Assembly: GCF_002939785.1 (NCBI RefSeq)
Contig: NZ_MDEC01000005.1
Span: forward strand, 107,929-171,928
DNA length: 64,000 nt
Source: Xanthomonas codiaei
GTDB lineage: Bacteria > Pseudomonadota > Gammaproteobacteria > Xanthomonadales > Xanthomonadaceae
Reading direction: 5' to 3'
Below are positions 55,668 to 64,000 of the stretch, piece after piece (the first letter of the stretch is position 1; every line of letters begins with the position of its first letter). The position numbers and the translations under genes were made by a program. The notes below the pieces were generated by a model. It made no database searches, was not told the origin of the DNA, and worked only from the letters and a program-made list of their open reading frames with translations.

Positions 55668-56687
55668 ATGAACGCACCGCCGCTCCTTCCCCCAGAAGCC
55701 GCTGCCGCGCCCGTCGAGGACCGGTTGCATCGTCAATTCACCTCCCTGCGCGAGTCGCTGGCGCAGCGCATCGTCGGCCAGTCGGCGCTGGTCGAGCGGT
55801 TGCTGATCGCCTTGCTGGCCGACGGCCATCTGCTGGTCGAGGGCGCGCCCGGGCTGGCCAAGACCACGGCGATCCGTGCGCTGGCCTCGCGGCTGGAGGC
55901 GGACTTTGCGCGGGTACAGTTCACCCCGGATCTGCTGCCGGCCGATCTGACCGGTACCGAGATCTGGCGCCCGCAGGACAGCAGGTTCGAATTCATGCCC
56001 GGGCCGATCTTCCATCCCATCCTGCTGGCCGACGAGATCAACCGCGCGCCGGCCAAGGTACAGTCGGCCCTGCTTGAGGCAATGGGCGAGCGGCAGGTCA
56101 CCGTCGGCCGGCACACTTATGCGCTGCCGCAGCTGTTCCTGGTGATGGCGACGCAGAACCCGATCGAGCAGGAAGGCACCTTTCCATTGCCCGAAGCGCA
56201 ATTGGACCGCTTCCTGATGCATGTGCGCATCGGCTACCCACAGGCCGACGCCGAGGCGGAGATCCTGCGCCTGGCCCGCGAGGCGGCGCGGGATACGCTG
56301 GAAAAACACGAGACCGTTCCCGACAGGATTCCGCTGGAAGATGTGTTCGCGGCGCGGCGGGTGGTGCTGGATGTGCATCTAGCGCCGCAGCTGGAGCGTT
56401 ACCTGATCGAGATCGTGCTCGCTTCGCGCGATGCACAGCGCTACGACCCTGCATTGGGGCGGCGGATCGCCTGGGGCGCCAGCCCGCGTGGCTCGATCGC
56501 GCTGGAGCGCTGCGCGCGTGCGCGTGCATGGCTGGCCGGGCGCGACTACGTGACTCCGGACGATATCCGCGCCATCGCTCCGGATGTGCTGCGTCATCGC
56601 GTGTTGCCCAGCTATGAGGCGACTGCCGAAGGCTGGGATGGCGAGCGTCTGGTGGCCGCCTTGCTGGACAAGATCCCGCTGCCCTGA
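55668..56687 (+). CDS. moxR: MoxR-family AAA+ ATPase
   Basis: A 339-residue AAA+ ATPase thought to act as a chaperone for the VWA proteins encoded downstream. It has Walker [11 protein letters not shown] (about 58-67), Walker [11 protein letters not shown] (about 120-129), sensor 1 MATQNP, and the C-terminal lid with [10 protein letters not shown] and [15 protein letters not shown]. The length and motifs are standard. It heads an operon of six genes that all run on the plus strand with small gaps or overlaps. Confidence 0.94.
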   Translation: MNAPPLLPPEAAAAPVEDRLHRQFTSLRESLAQRIVGQSALVERLLIALLADGHLLVEGAPGLAKTTAIRALASRLEADFARVQFTPDLLPADLTGTEIWRPQDSRFEFMPGPIFHPILLADEINRAPAKVQSALLEAMGERQVTVGRHTYALPQLFLVMATQNPIEQEGTFPLPEAQLDRFLMHVRIGYPQADAEAEILRLAREAARDTLEKHETVPDRIPLEDVFAARRVVLDVHLAPQLERYLIEIVLASRDAQRYDPALGRRIAWGASPRGSIALERCARARAWLAGRDYVTPDDIRAIAPDVLRHRVLPSYEATAEGWDGERLVAALLDKIPLP

Positions 56688-56709
56688 TCGGGTAGCGCGT
56701 TGCCGAGGT

Positions 56710-57672
56710 ATGCCGTCCTCCCGCCCGACTCCGATGTCTTCGATGCCGTCTCCGCCCCTCGCACATCCCGCCTCGTCCGTTGCCGGCGACGGCCTGCGCC
56801 CGAGTCTTGCGGAGCTGATCGCATTGCGTGGCACCGCGCTGCATCGCGGGCAACCCGGACGCGGCCGGCATGGCCTGGTGGGTCCGGTGCCGGCCGCGAC
56901 ACGTGGGCGCGGGATGGAGTACGCCGAGTCGCGCGACTATGTGGCGGGCGATGACGCGCGGCATATCGACTGGCGTGTCACCGCCCGCACCGGGCGCGCG
57001 CATACCAAGCTGTTCCAGGCCGAGCGCGAGCGCTTGAGCCTGATCGTGGCCGACACCTCGCCAGCGCTCTTTTTCGGGACGCGGGTGCGCTACAAGTCGG
57101 TACAGGCAGCGCGCGCCGGAGCGGTGGCGGCGTGGCTGGCACAGCGACAGGGCGACCGCATCGCCGCCTTGCGCGGTACCTCCAGTGAAGCGCCGATTGC
57201 GCCGCGGTCGGGGCAGCGTGGTGTGTTGCCAGTGCTGGATGCCCTGGCGCGCTGGTACGCCCAGCCACCGTCCGGCGATGCCGGGCTGGAGGTCGCGCTG
57301 GACCATGCCGCGCGCCTGCTGCGTCCCGGTGCGCGGCTGACCGTACTGGCCGATGCGCGCAGTGCCAGCGCGATTTCCGCGACCCGGTGGTCCGGCCTGG
57401 CGCTGCATCACGAGGTGGTGGTGATCGTGCTGGTCGATCCGCTGGAGCTGTCGCCACCGGCGCGCGCGCTGAGTTTCGATGTGCGCGGCGAACGCATTGC
57501 GGTGGACTTGGCCAGCCAGTCCGCACGCGCGCGTTGGCAGGCCGAGTTCGTGGCGCCGCTGGAACACCTGGCCGCGGTGCTGCAGGCACGCGGCGTGCGC
57601 CTGCATCGGCTGTCCACCGACGATGCCAGCGATGCCTGGCTCGGTGGCGGCGCATCCGTGCGGAGCGCATGA
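56710..57672 (+). CDS. DUF58 protein of the bat operon
   Basis: The product is 320 residues from ATG 56710; in-frame ATGs at 56734 and 56743 are also possible. The DUF58 signature YVAGDDARHIDWRVTART is at about 76-93, followed by a VWA-like segment LSLIVADTSPALFFG. There is no signal peptide or membrane helix. It ends by overlapping the next gene (ATGA). DUF58 proteins are the regular partner of MoxR ATPases and VWA proteins; their activity is not established. Confidence 0.88.
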   Translation: MPSSRPTPMSSMPSPPLAHPASSVAGDGLRPSLAELIALRGTALHRGQPGRGRHGLVGPVPAATRGRGMEYAESRDYVAGDDARHIDWRVTARTGRAHTKLFQAERERLSLIVADTSPALFFGTRVRYKSVQAARAGAVAAWLAQRQGDRIAALRGTSSEAPIAPRSGQRGVLPVLDALARWYAQPPSGDAGLEVALDHAARLLRPGARLTVLADARSASAISATRWSGLALHHEVVVIVLVDPLELSPPARALSFDVRGERIAVDLASQSARARWQAEFVAPLEHLAAVLQARGVRLHRLSTDDASDAWLGGGASVRSA

Positions 57673-58136
57673 CGATGGCACCGCAATCGCTCCCGCTACG
57701 CGATGTGCACCTGCCGCCGTCGCCGGGCTGGTGGCCGCTGGCGCCGGGCTGGTGGCTGGTCATCGCGGTTGTCGCGCTGGTGGTGGCCGGTGCATGGTTC
57801 TGGTGGTGGCGCCGTCGCCGCCAGCAACGCCGCTGGTTGGCGGCGTTCGATGCCGAACTGCAACGCGCGGCGACGCCGGCGGAGCGCCTGTCGACGCTGT
57901 CGGCATTGCTGCGACGTGCGGCACGCACGGTGGATGCGAACGCCGACCGCCTGCAGGGCGAGGCATGGCTGCAGTTCCTGGACGGCCGCAAGAGCAAGAC
58001 GCAGGCGTTCTCGCGAGGGCCAGGGCGCGCGGTGCTCGAGGGGGGATTCCAGCGCACGCCGGCGGTGGCCGATATCGATACCGTCCAGGCGCTGGTGCGG
58101 CAACGCTTCCTGGCGCTGATGCGGGGGCGGCGATGA
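57669..58136 (+). CDS. DUF4381 membrane protein
   Basis: A 155-residue protein with one strong membrane helix (about 30-48; [20 protein letters not shown]) followed by a very basic cytoplasmic RRRRQQRR segment and a helical domain with ERLSTLSALLRRAAR and GEAWLQFLDG. It belongs to the DUF4381 family commonly found between the DUF58 and VWA genes. It overlaps both neighbours by 4 bases. Confidence 0.88.
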   Translation: MTMAPQSLPLRDVHLPPSPGWWPLAPGWWLVIAVVALVVAGAWFWWWRRRRQQRRWLAAFDAELQRAATPAERLSTLSALLRRAARTVDANADRLQGEAWLQFLDGRKSKTQAFSRGPGRAVLEGGFQRTPAVADIDTVQALVRQRFLALMRGRR

Positions 58137-59140
58137 ACTGGCTGCAGTGGTCGCAATGGCAGGACGCGCTGGCGCATTGCGCCTGGCCGTGGGCGTGGTG
58201 GCTGATGCCGCTGCCGCTGCTGATGTGGTTCTGGCCGCGCCGCGCCGCCGATGCGGCGGCATTGCGCGTGCCGTATGCCGATCAATTGCACGCGGTCGCG
58301 CAGGCGCAGCGTATGCCCGCGCTACGGATGCCGCGCTGGCTGGCCTGGCTGGGCTGGTTCCTGCTGTGCGCCGCGTTGGCGCGCCCGCAGCAATTGGGTG
58401 AGGTCATCCAGCCGCCGCGTGAGGCGCGCCAGATGATGCTGGCGGTGGATCTGTCCGGCAGCATGAGCGAACCGGACATGGTGCTGGGTGGCAACGTGGT
58501 GGACCGCCTGACTGCGGCCAAGGCGGTGTTGTCGGATTTTCTCGATCGCCGCGATGGTGATCGCGTCGGTCTTCTGGTGTTCGGACAGCGCGCCTATGCA
58601 CTCACCCCGCTGACCGCAGACCTGACGTCCGTGCGCGATCAACTGGCCGACAGCGTGGTGGGGCTGGCCGGGCGCGAGACCGCCATCGGCGATGCCATTG
58701 CACTGTCGGTCAAACGGCTGCGCGAGCAGGAGCAGGGCCAGCGCGTGGTGGTGTTGCTCACCGATGGCGTCAACACCGCCGGCGTATTGAATCCCTTGAA
58801 GGCGGCCGAACTCGCCAAGGCCGAAGGGGTGCGCGTGCACACGATTGCCTTCGGCGGCAGCGGCGGCTATTCGTTGTTCGGCGTGCCGATTCCGGCCGGC
58901 GGCAACGACGATATCGATGAGGAGGGGCTGCGCAAGATCGCCCAGCAGACCGGCGGGCGCTTCTTCCGCGCACGCGATACCGCAGAGCTGGCCGGCATCT
59001 ACGCTGAGCTCGATCGGCTGGAGCCGGTGAAGGCGCTGGGCCCGTCGGTGCAGCCACGCGTGGAGCGCTATTACTGGCCACTAGGTGCGGCCTTGATGGT
59101 CGCGTTGCTGGCGTTCGTGTTGCCGCGGAGATGGCAATGA
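58133..59140 (+). CDS. batA: VWA-domain membrane protein BatA
   Basis: A 335-residue protein with two N-terminal membrane helices (about 18-35 and 68-84), a VWA domain with a complete MIDAS (Asp106 to Ser110, DLSGS; and the later TDGVNT), and a C-terminal membrane helix (about 310-330). It is oriented with the VWA domain in the periplasm. Together with BatB and BatD it forms the Bat (Bacteroides aerotolerance-like) complex whose role is likely envelope stress tolerance. Confidence 0.92.
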   Translation: MNWLQWSQWQDALAHCAWPWAWWLMPLPLLMWFWPRRAADAAALRVPYADQLHAVAQAQRMPALRMPRWLAWLGWFLLCAALARPQQLGEVIQPPREARQMMLAVDLSGSMSEPDMVLGGNVVDRLTAAKAVLSDFLDRRDGDRVGLLVFGQRAYALTPLTADLTSVRDQLADSVVGLAGRETAIGDAIALSVKRLREQEQGQRVVVLLTDGVNTAGVLNPLKAAELAKAEGVRVHTIAFGGSGGYSLFGVPIPAGGNDDIDEEGLRKIAQQTGGRFFRARDTAELAGIYAELDRLEPVKALGPSVQPRVERYYWPLGAALMVALLAFVLPRRWQ

Positions 59141-60951
59141 GTGCGCTGACCGGGCCGCTCGCCTCGTTGCATCTGTTGCGTCCGGAGTGGCTGTGGGCGC
59201 TGCTGGCGATCGTGCCGGCGGCCGTGCTGTGGCAACTGCGTCGCCGCAGCGCCAATGCCTGGCGGCAGAGCGTGGACGCGCATCTATTGCCGGGCTTGCT
59301 GGTCGCCGGTGGCCGACGCGGCTGGCTGGGCTTCGTGCTGGCCGCCTTGACCTACGCGCTTGCGGTGGTGGCGATGAGCGGGCCCAGCTGGCGGCAGACC
59401 GAGCGCCCGGCCTTTCACTCGAGCATGCCCCTGGTGGTGGTGCTGGATCTGTCCTCCAGCAGCAATGCAACCGATCTGCCGCCATCGCGCCTGCTGCAGG
59501 CGCGCGCGAAGCTGGCCACGCTGCTGCGCAAGCGCGCCGGCGGCGACGTCGCGCTGCTGGTGTATGCCGGCGAAAGCTTTACCGTCGCCCCGTTGACCGA
59601 AGACGCCCGCAATGTGGCCCTGTTTCTGGACGCGCTCTCGCCATCGGTGATGCCGGTGGATGGCAAACGCGCCGACCGCGCCATCGATGCGGCGACTCGC
59701 CTGCTGCAACAGGCCGGCTTCAAGCAGGGCGAGATCCTGCTGCTGAGCGATGGCGCGGACGGCTCGGCAGAAAGTGCGGCGCGTACGGCGCGTGCGCGAG
59801 GCTTCCGCGTGTCGGCTCTGGGCGTGGGCAGTGCGCGCGGCGCTGCCTATCGCACTGCAAGTGGCGAGATCGCGCAGGCACGGCTGGACGAACCCGCCCT
59901 GCGCGATCTGGCCGGCCAGGGGGGCGGGCGCTATGCGCGTATCACGCCCGATGACGCGGATCTGCAGGCGCTGGGCGTGCTCGATCCCGCGCAACAGTCG
60001 TTGGCAGAAGAGACCGCCGACGCCAACGGCGGCAAGACTTGGCTGGACGAAGGCTATTGGCTGGTATTGCCGGTGATGGCGTTGGCATTGCTGGCATTCC
60101 GTCGGCGTGCGGTGGTGGCAGTGCTGGCGCTGGTGTGCGTTCTGCCGTTGGCCCAGCCTGCACGGGCAGCCGATGGTACGCTGTGGCAACGCGCCGACCA
60201 GGTACAGCAGCAACGCCTGGACGCGGGCGTGCAAGCCTACCGGCGCGGTGATTTCGCCGCCGCGCAAAAAGCCTTCGAACACGTGCCGACCGACGAAGGT
60301 CTTTACAACCTCGGTAATGCACTGGCGCGACAAGGCCGCTACGACGAGGCGATTGCGGCCTACGATCGCGCGCTCAAGCAACATCCGAACCAGGCCGATG
60401 CCATCGCCAATCGTGCTGCGGTCGATGCGGCGCGCAAGCGCCAGCAGCAGGGCAACAAGGATGGGCAGGGCAAGTCCAAGGATCAGAATCAATCCGGGCA
60501 GAACAAGGCCGGCCAGAACCAGCGCAGCACTCAGGGCGCGGGCCAGAACGGACAGCAGCCGCAGGACGCGCAAGGCAGGCAGGAGGGTAAGGATCCATCG
60601 TCTGCCACGCCTGAGTCGAAGGATGGAAAGACGCAGGACTCGCAGTCCAGCGATGGCAAGGGCGAGCCGAACACGCAGGACGCAGCACCGCAGTCGGCCG
60701 ACGCCAAGGCGCAACAACAGGCCGACGAAGCGCAGCGCCGCAGGATGCAGCAGGCCATGGCGCAGGCCGGCGACAAGGGCGCCGATGCCAAGGGCAATGC
60801 GGAAGCGGCAGTGGCGGACGAAACGCCGGAACAACGCGAACGGCGCCAGGCGGTGGATGCATGGTTGCGGCGGGTGCCGGATGATCCGGGCAGCCTGCTG
60901 CGGACCAAATTCAGGCTGGAATACGAACGCAGGCAACGGGACGGACGATGA
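59137..60951 (+). CDS. batB: BatB-BatC fusion: VWA and TPR protein
   Basis: A 604-residue protein combining two usual partners. Residues 1-350 are BatB-like: N-terminal helices, a VWA domain with MIDAS Asp104 to Ser108 (DLSSS) and a helix near 305-325. A second helix near 327-345 precedes two TPR units (about 361-425; YNLGNALARQGRYDEAIAAY). The next 110 residues are low-complexity Gln, Lys, Ser, Asp and Gly. The C-terminal 40 residues (ERRQAVDAWLRRVPDDPGSL) form a conserved end typical of BatC. ATG 59137 overlaps the batA stop; an in-frame ATG at 59131 is also possible. Confidence 0.9.
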   Translation: MSALTGPLASLHLLRPEWLWALLAIVPAAVLWQLRRRSANAWRQSVDAHLLPGLLVAGGRRGWLGFVLAALTYALAVVAMSGPSWRQTERPAFHSSMPLVVVLDLSSSSNATDLPPSRLLQARAKLATLLRKRAGGDVALLVYAGESFTVAPLTEDARNVALFLDALSPSVMPVDGKRADRAIDAATRLLQQAGFKQGEILLLSDGADGSAESAARTARARGFRVSALGVGSARGAAYRTASGEIAQARLDEPALRDLAGQGGGRYARITPDDADLQALGVLDPAQQSLAEETADANGGKTWLDEGYWLVLPVMALALLAFRRRAVVAVLALVCVLPLAQPARAADGTLWQRADQVQQQRLDAGVQAYRRGDFAAAQKAFEHVPTDEGLYNLGNALARQGRYDEAIAAYDRALKQHPNQADAIANRAAVDAARKRQQQGNKDGQGKSKDQNQSGQNKAGQNQRSTQGAGQNGQQPQDAQGRQEGKDPSSATPESKDGKTQDSQSSDGKGEPNTQDAAPQSADAKAQQQADEAQRRRMQQAMAQAGDKGADAKGNAEAAVADETPEQRERRQAVDAWLRRVPDDPGSLLRTKFRLEYERRQRDGR

Positions 60952-62687
60952 TCGGCAGATACCACTTGCGCCGCGTGGCGATTGGCATGCTGAGCAGCGC
61001 CGCGCTGATGTTCTGCGCACCGCTGGGTGCGGTGACGCGCGCCTGGCTGGACCGGGACAGCGTCAATAGCGGTGATGCGGTGACGTTGAACATCGAAACC
61101 GATCAGCGCGGTGTCGATCCGGACTACTCGCCGTTGCGCAACGACTTCGCACTTGGCGCCAAGAGCGCCAATCAGCAGATGCAGGTGGCCAACGGCGGGG
61201 TGACGGTACGCGCCTTGTTCGGCGTGGTGCTGACGCCGCGCAAGAGCGGTGAGGTGATCGTGCCGGCGATTCGCGTCGGCGGCGAGCGCACCGAGCCGCT
61301 GCGGCTGCAGGTGGTGGGTTCGGCAAACGAGGCCGCAGACAGCGGCGCCGGTGCCACGAACGGGCCCAGCGCGGCGCAGGGCAACGAAGAGGCCTTCGTC
61401 CAGACCCAGGTGGACGACCCGCAGCCCTTCGTGCAGCAAAGCGTGGGCGTGGTGGTGCGCCTGTATTTCGCCAACCAGCTGGCCTCCGGCGAGCTGGATC
61501 TGGAAGCGCCCGATGGTGCGTCGTTGCAACGCATCGGCGATGACGTCAGTTCGGTCAAGCTAGTCAACGGGCGTCAATACAACGTGGTGGAGCGGCGCTA
61601 TCTGCTGGTACCCGAGCGTAGCGGGCGTCTGCTGCTGCCGCCGGCGCGGTTTACTGGCCGCTCCGTGGGCGGTTTTTTCGACGATTACTTCGGCCGCGGC
61701 AACGGCGAGCTGAGCGCGCGCAGCGCCAGCATCGCGCTGCAGGTGCGTGCGCAGCCGGCCAATGCGCCGCAACCGTGGTTGCCGCTGCGCAGCCTGCAGT
61801 TGCGGTACACGGCCACCCCGCAGCGCGCCACCGCCGGCGAGGCGGCGCAGTTCTTGGTGGAAGCCAGTGCGCGTGGCGCCACCCAGGCACAGTTCCCCGA
61901 GCTGCCCACGCCGAGCGTGCCGGATGCGCAGGTGTTCGCCGAACCGCCGCAATACGAAGAACGGTTCGTGGACGGCTCGCCGCAGTTGCGGCTGACCCGG
62001 CGCTATTCGATCGTGCCCAACCGCGCCGGCCCGCTGGTGGTACCCGGCCTGCAGGTGGCGTGGTGGGATGTGGGTGCGGCCGCGGCCAGGACGGCAACGG
62101 TGCCGGACCTGACGCTGGACGTTGCGACGGGCAGCGGTGCGTTCGCGGCGCCTGCACCTGCGCCGGCTGCAGGTCCGGCGACCGCCGGCCCTGCGCCTGC
62201 AGCGGCCACCGGTGCGCTGACTGTGCAGCCGCCGCCGCAGGGGCGCCCCTGGGCGTGGATCGCTGCGGCGGCAGGCTTCGCGCTGTTGTGGGTGCTCACG
62301 CTGGCATGGGCAGTACTGCGCCGAGGTGGTGCGCCGCGCCCGGCGGCCGATGCCCATGGCGCAGAGATCGCCATGCCTGGACGGCGTGCGACACACGGCG
62401 TGGCCGAGTTACGCCGCGCGCTGGATGCCGGCGGGATGGACGAGGTAGCGACCGTGCTCTGCGGCATGGCTGGTGCCAACGATATCGACAGCGTGCTGGT
62501 CGCCCTGGCCGATCCCGCCCAGCGCGCGGCCGTGGCGCGGATGCAGCGTGCGCGCTGGGGCGGCGACGGCGATGTGGCCGGTGCCCGCGCCGCGCTGCGC
62601 GAGGCATTCGCCAAGGGGCCGCGCTGGCATCACGCAAGCGCAGCCGAGCCCGAGGTGCTGGCGCCGTTGTATCCGCCGGCGCCTTGA
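60948..62687 (+). CDS. batD: BatD-family protein
   Basis: A 579-residue protein with an N-terminal signal peptide (cleaved around residue 28, after LGA), an extended periplasmic region of beta-sandwich domains (ARAWLDRDSVNSGDAVTLNI, then VERRYLLVPERSGRLLLPPA and YSIVPNRAGPLVVPGL), one membrane helix at about 434-456 and a C-terminal cytoplasmic helical tail. An Ala/Pro-rich linker precedes the helix. It is the last gene of the bat operon. Confidence 0.9.
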   Translation: MIGRYHLRRVAIGMLSSAALMFCAPLGAVTRAWLDRDSVNSGDAVTLNIETDQRGVDPDYSPLRNDFALGAKSANQQMQVANGGVTVRALFGVVLTPRKSGEVIVPAIRVGGERTEPLRLQVVGSANEAADSGAGATNGPSAAQGNEEAFVQTQVDDPQPFVQQSVGVVVRLYFANQLASGELDLEAPDGASLQRIGDDVSSVKLVNGRQYNVVERRYLLVPERSGRLLLPPARFTGRSVGGFFDDYFGRGNGELSARSASIALQVRAQPANAPQPWLPLRSLQLRYTATPQRATAGEAAQFLVEASARGATQAQFPELPTPSVPDAQVFAEPPQYEERFVDGSPQLRLTRRYSIVPNRAGPLVVPGLQVAWWDVGAAAARTATVPDLTLDVATGSGAFAAPAPAPAAGPATAGPAPAAATGALTVQPPPQGRPWAWIAAAAGFALLWVLTLAWAVLRRGGAPRPAADAHGAEIAMPGRRATHGVAELRRALDAGGMDEVATVLCGMAGANDIDSVLVALADPAQRAAVARMQRARWGGDGDVAGARAALREAFAKGPRWHHASAAEPEVLAPLYPPAP

Positions 62688-62970
62688 TCGCCTGCGGGGC
62701 ATCGGCATCGGCAGCGGCAGCGACGGAGGGGCACGAAACGGCGCCTCGTTGTGCATCGCCATAGCGCTTGGATCAGCGAACAACGATGATGCGGTCGCCA
62801 GGCGGGCGTGGCTGGCGCTCGAAACTCGCTTCATTCATGCACTGCGCTTCTGAGCGCGTCGCCACATCCATCTGGCAACCGCTCGCTGCGTTTCGCTAGC
62901 CGCGCTTGGTTCCGGATCTCTGCTGTGTTGCCAAGGGCAAGGCATTGCGTCTGCCATTGGGCTGCATGCA

Positions 62971-63079
62971 GGGCCCTTGCCCGCTCACCATCGCAGGACA
63001 CGCCGCAAGTACGTCCCTGTAGGCTCTGTGGCGGCATCCATGCCGCCAAAGGTCCCGCGACGGTAAGCGGGCAAGGGCC
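62971..63079. repeat. Large imperfect palindrome (copy R3)
   Basis: Nearly identical to the element at 72-179: the same core GGCGGCATCCATGCCGCC with outer arms GGGCCCTTGCCCGCTCACC and GGTAAGCGGGCAAGGGCC after the central part. It could form a single hairpin over more than 100 bases. It starts about 280 bases past the bat operon. Confidence 0.8.
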
Positions 63080-63264
63080 AGTCGCGTTGGTCGGTGTGCA
63101 TGGGCGAGCAGTGCACTACGTCGCTGTGCGATCCATGGTGCTCGCTGGCCACACCTCTCGCTTTTGCACCAACGCCTGTCTGATGCGAATGCGGATGCCT
63201 GCATCGGCATGTCAGCGCGCGCCGCGATCAGCTCTTTGAAGCAGGTGCCGACCAGTGTCACGGT

Positions 63265-63367
63265 GCGGTGTCCTTGCCGCTTGCGGGACCGTGTGGCGGC
63301 ATGGATGCCGCCACGGAGCGTCCAGGGATGGATTCACAGCGTGTCCCGCAAGCGGTGAGGGCACCGC
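63265..63367. repeat. Large imperfect palindrome (copy R4)
   Basis: Core TGGCGGCATGGATGCCGCCA with arms GCGGTGTCCTTGCCGCTTGC and GCAAGCGGTGAGGGCACCGC. It matches the second subtype at 275-376. The distance from R3 (about 185 bases) is comparable to the R1-R2 spacing (about 95 bases) and both pairs have the same subtype order. Confidence 0.78.
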
Positions 63368-63497
63368 ACTCTGAACCAGCTTGGCTTTAGAGCATCGATC
63401 TGGCTTCAACGTTCACGATCTCAGCCGCAGTGGATCTGGTGGTCGCAAGTTCCAAGTGCAGTGTCAGGCACGAGCTGCAAGTCACCAATCGCCAATC

Positions 63498-63533
63498 GCA
63501 ATCTGCATGCATGCATGCATGCGTGCAGATTGC
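63498..63533. repeat. TGCA microsatellite within a 36-base near-perfect palindrome
   Basis: GCAATCTGCATGCATGCATG continues as CATGCGTGCAGATTGC; the two halves are complementary except at one position pair. The centre is a run of TGCA units. It lies 240 bases before the symporter gene. Apart from this and the two large palindromes, 62688-63771 contains no gene I can support. Confidence 0.75.
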
Positions 63534-63771
63534 CGCAAGCACTCGACGACTCCACCCACCAACGCGGTGCTGCAGCACGCGAATCGCTCTTTTTACTCCG
63601 AGCCAAACACCGGCCTCACCCGGCAGTCTGCCCGCGATCAGTGTCTTGCAGTTGCACCGCTCGCACCTGTCCTCGCAAGGCAGACCTACCCGCGGGCAGC
63701 CGCAGCGCGGCGTGGCCGCCTCGATGGCAATGTTAAGCTGCGGTCTTTGTGTTCACACCAAGGCCGACCAG

Positions 63772-64000
63772 ATGACTGCATCCCCAGCCGCACGCCGCCC
63801 GGGCCTTCCCCTGCATTGGAAGATGGGTATTGGCTTTGCCGTGGGCCTGGTGCTGGGTCTGGCGGTCTACTACCTGGCCGGCAGCGACGCCGACTGGGTG
63901 CGCCTGGCGACCAGGTACGTCACCACGCCGTTCTCGCAGGTCTTCCTCAATCTGATCTTCATGCTGATCGTGCCGCTGCTGTTTTCGGCATTGGTGATGG
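63772..64000 (+). CDS. Dicarboxylate/amino acid:cation symporter (partial)
   Basis: The first 76 residues of a DAACS-family (GltP/DctA-type) sodium or proton symporter, cut by the window end. After a short cytoplasmic N-terminus come LHWKMGIGFAVGLVLGLAVY (helix 1), a loop with DADWVRLATRYVTTPFSQVF, and LNLIFMLIVPLLFSALVM (helix 2), the family's NLIxMLIVPLxF signature. The substrate (C4-dicarboxylate, glutamate or aspartate) cannot be told from this part. The ATG at 63772 is the only plausible start. Confidence 0.88.
   Translation, partial: MTASPAARRPGLPLHWKMGIGFAVGLVLGLAVYYLAGSDADWVRLATRYVTTPFSQVFLNLIFMLIVPLLFSALVM

Noticed and set aside
62831-63409. Small open frames near the end of the window
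   Set aside because: They translate the palindromic repeats and lack independent support.

Overview
The window looks like chromosomal DNA of a Xanthomonas species (Xanthomonadaceae, Gammaproteobacteria). The reasons are the high G+C content with strong third-position G/C, the family-specific gene content (including an XVIPCD type IV secretion signal protein), the GGGATTC-type and palindromic 'GGCGGCATCCATGCCGCC' intergenic repeats, and the order of the housekeeping genes. No rRNA, tRNA, CRISPR array, transposase or prophage gene was seen.

Layout. 1-540: palindromic intergenic repeats. 541-5880: housekeeping genes (thiE, rubredoxin, a SirB1-family protein, a DUF192 lipoprotein, rpiA, an EVE protein, 5-formyl-THF cyclo-ligase), then 6S RNA with its promoter and terminator, zapA and a small coiled-coil partner. 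6119-10058: UPF0149 and pepP, an orphan XVIPCD protein, and pepQ. 10119-16089 (minus strand): rph, a VOC protein, rdgB and hemW, followed by DUF1631 and a c-di-GMP-type PilZ protein. 16195-18476: yicC, gmk, rpoZ. 18677-28642 (minus): a nine-gene polyol uptake and catabolism cluster (FGGY kinase, SDR dehydrogenase, ABC ATPase and two permeases, OprB porin, binding protein, SorC regulator, HAD phosphatase). 28835-31006: spoT. 31430-40905: a divergent LysR regulator and a glucarate/galactarate operon (kdgD, ketoglutarate-semialdehyde dehydrogenase, MFS transporter, gudD, OprD porin, garD). 41246-46716: ridA, recG, a nucleoside hydrolase, type B L31, citrate synthase. 46847-50181 (minus): an uncharacterised gene and mrcA. 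50395-55384: pilMNOPQ. 55668-62687: a moxR-DUF58-DUF4381-bat operon. 62688-63771: a 1.1-kb non-coding stretch with two more large palindromic repeats and a TGCA-repeat palindrome. 63772 to the end: start of a dicarboxylate/amino-acid symporter.

How it fits together. gmk, rpoZ, spoT, ridA and recG form a near-contiguous housekeeping string in many gammaproteobacteria. Here it is split by two self-contained carbon-utilisation modules, each with its own outer-membrane porin, inner-membrane transporter, enzymes and regulator. The glucarate/galactarate module is complete on paper: both dehydratases make 5-keto-4-deoxyglucarate, KdgD turns it into 2-ketoglutarate semialdehyde, and the aldehyde dehydrogenase delivers 2-ketoglutarate to the TCA cycle. 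The polyol module would oxidise an imported polyol with the SDR enzyme and phosphorylate the ketose with the FGGY kinase; its substrate cannot be read from sequence. The pil and bat operons are complete envelope systems. The 3' half of pilQ has a base composition unlike its 5' half and looks recombinant.
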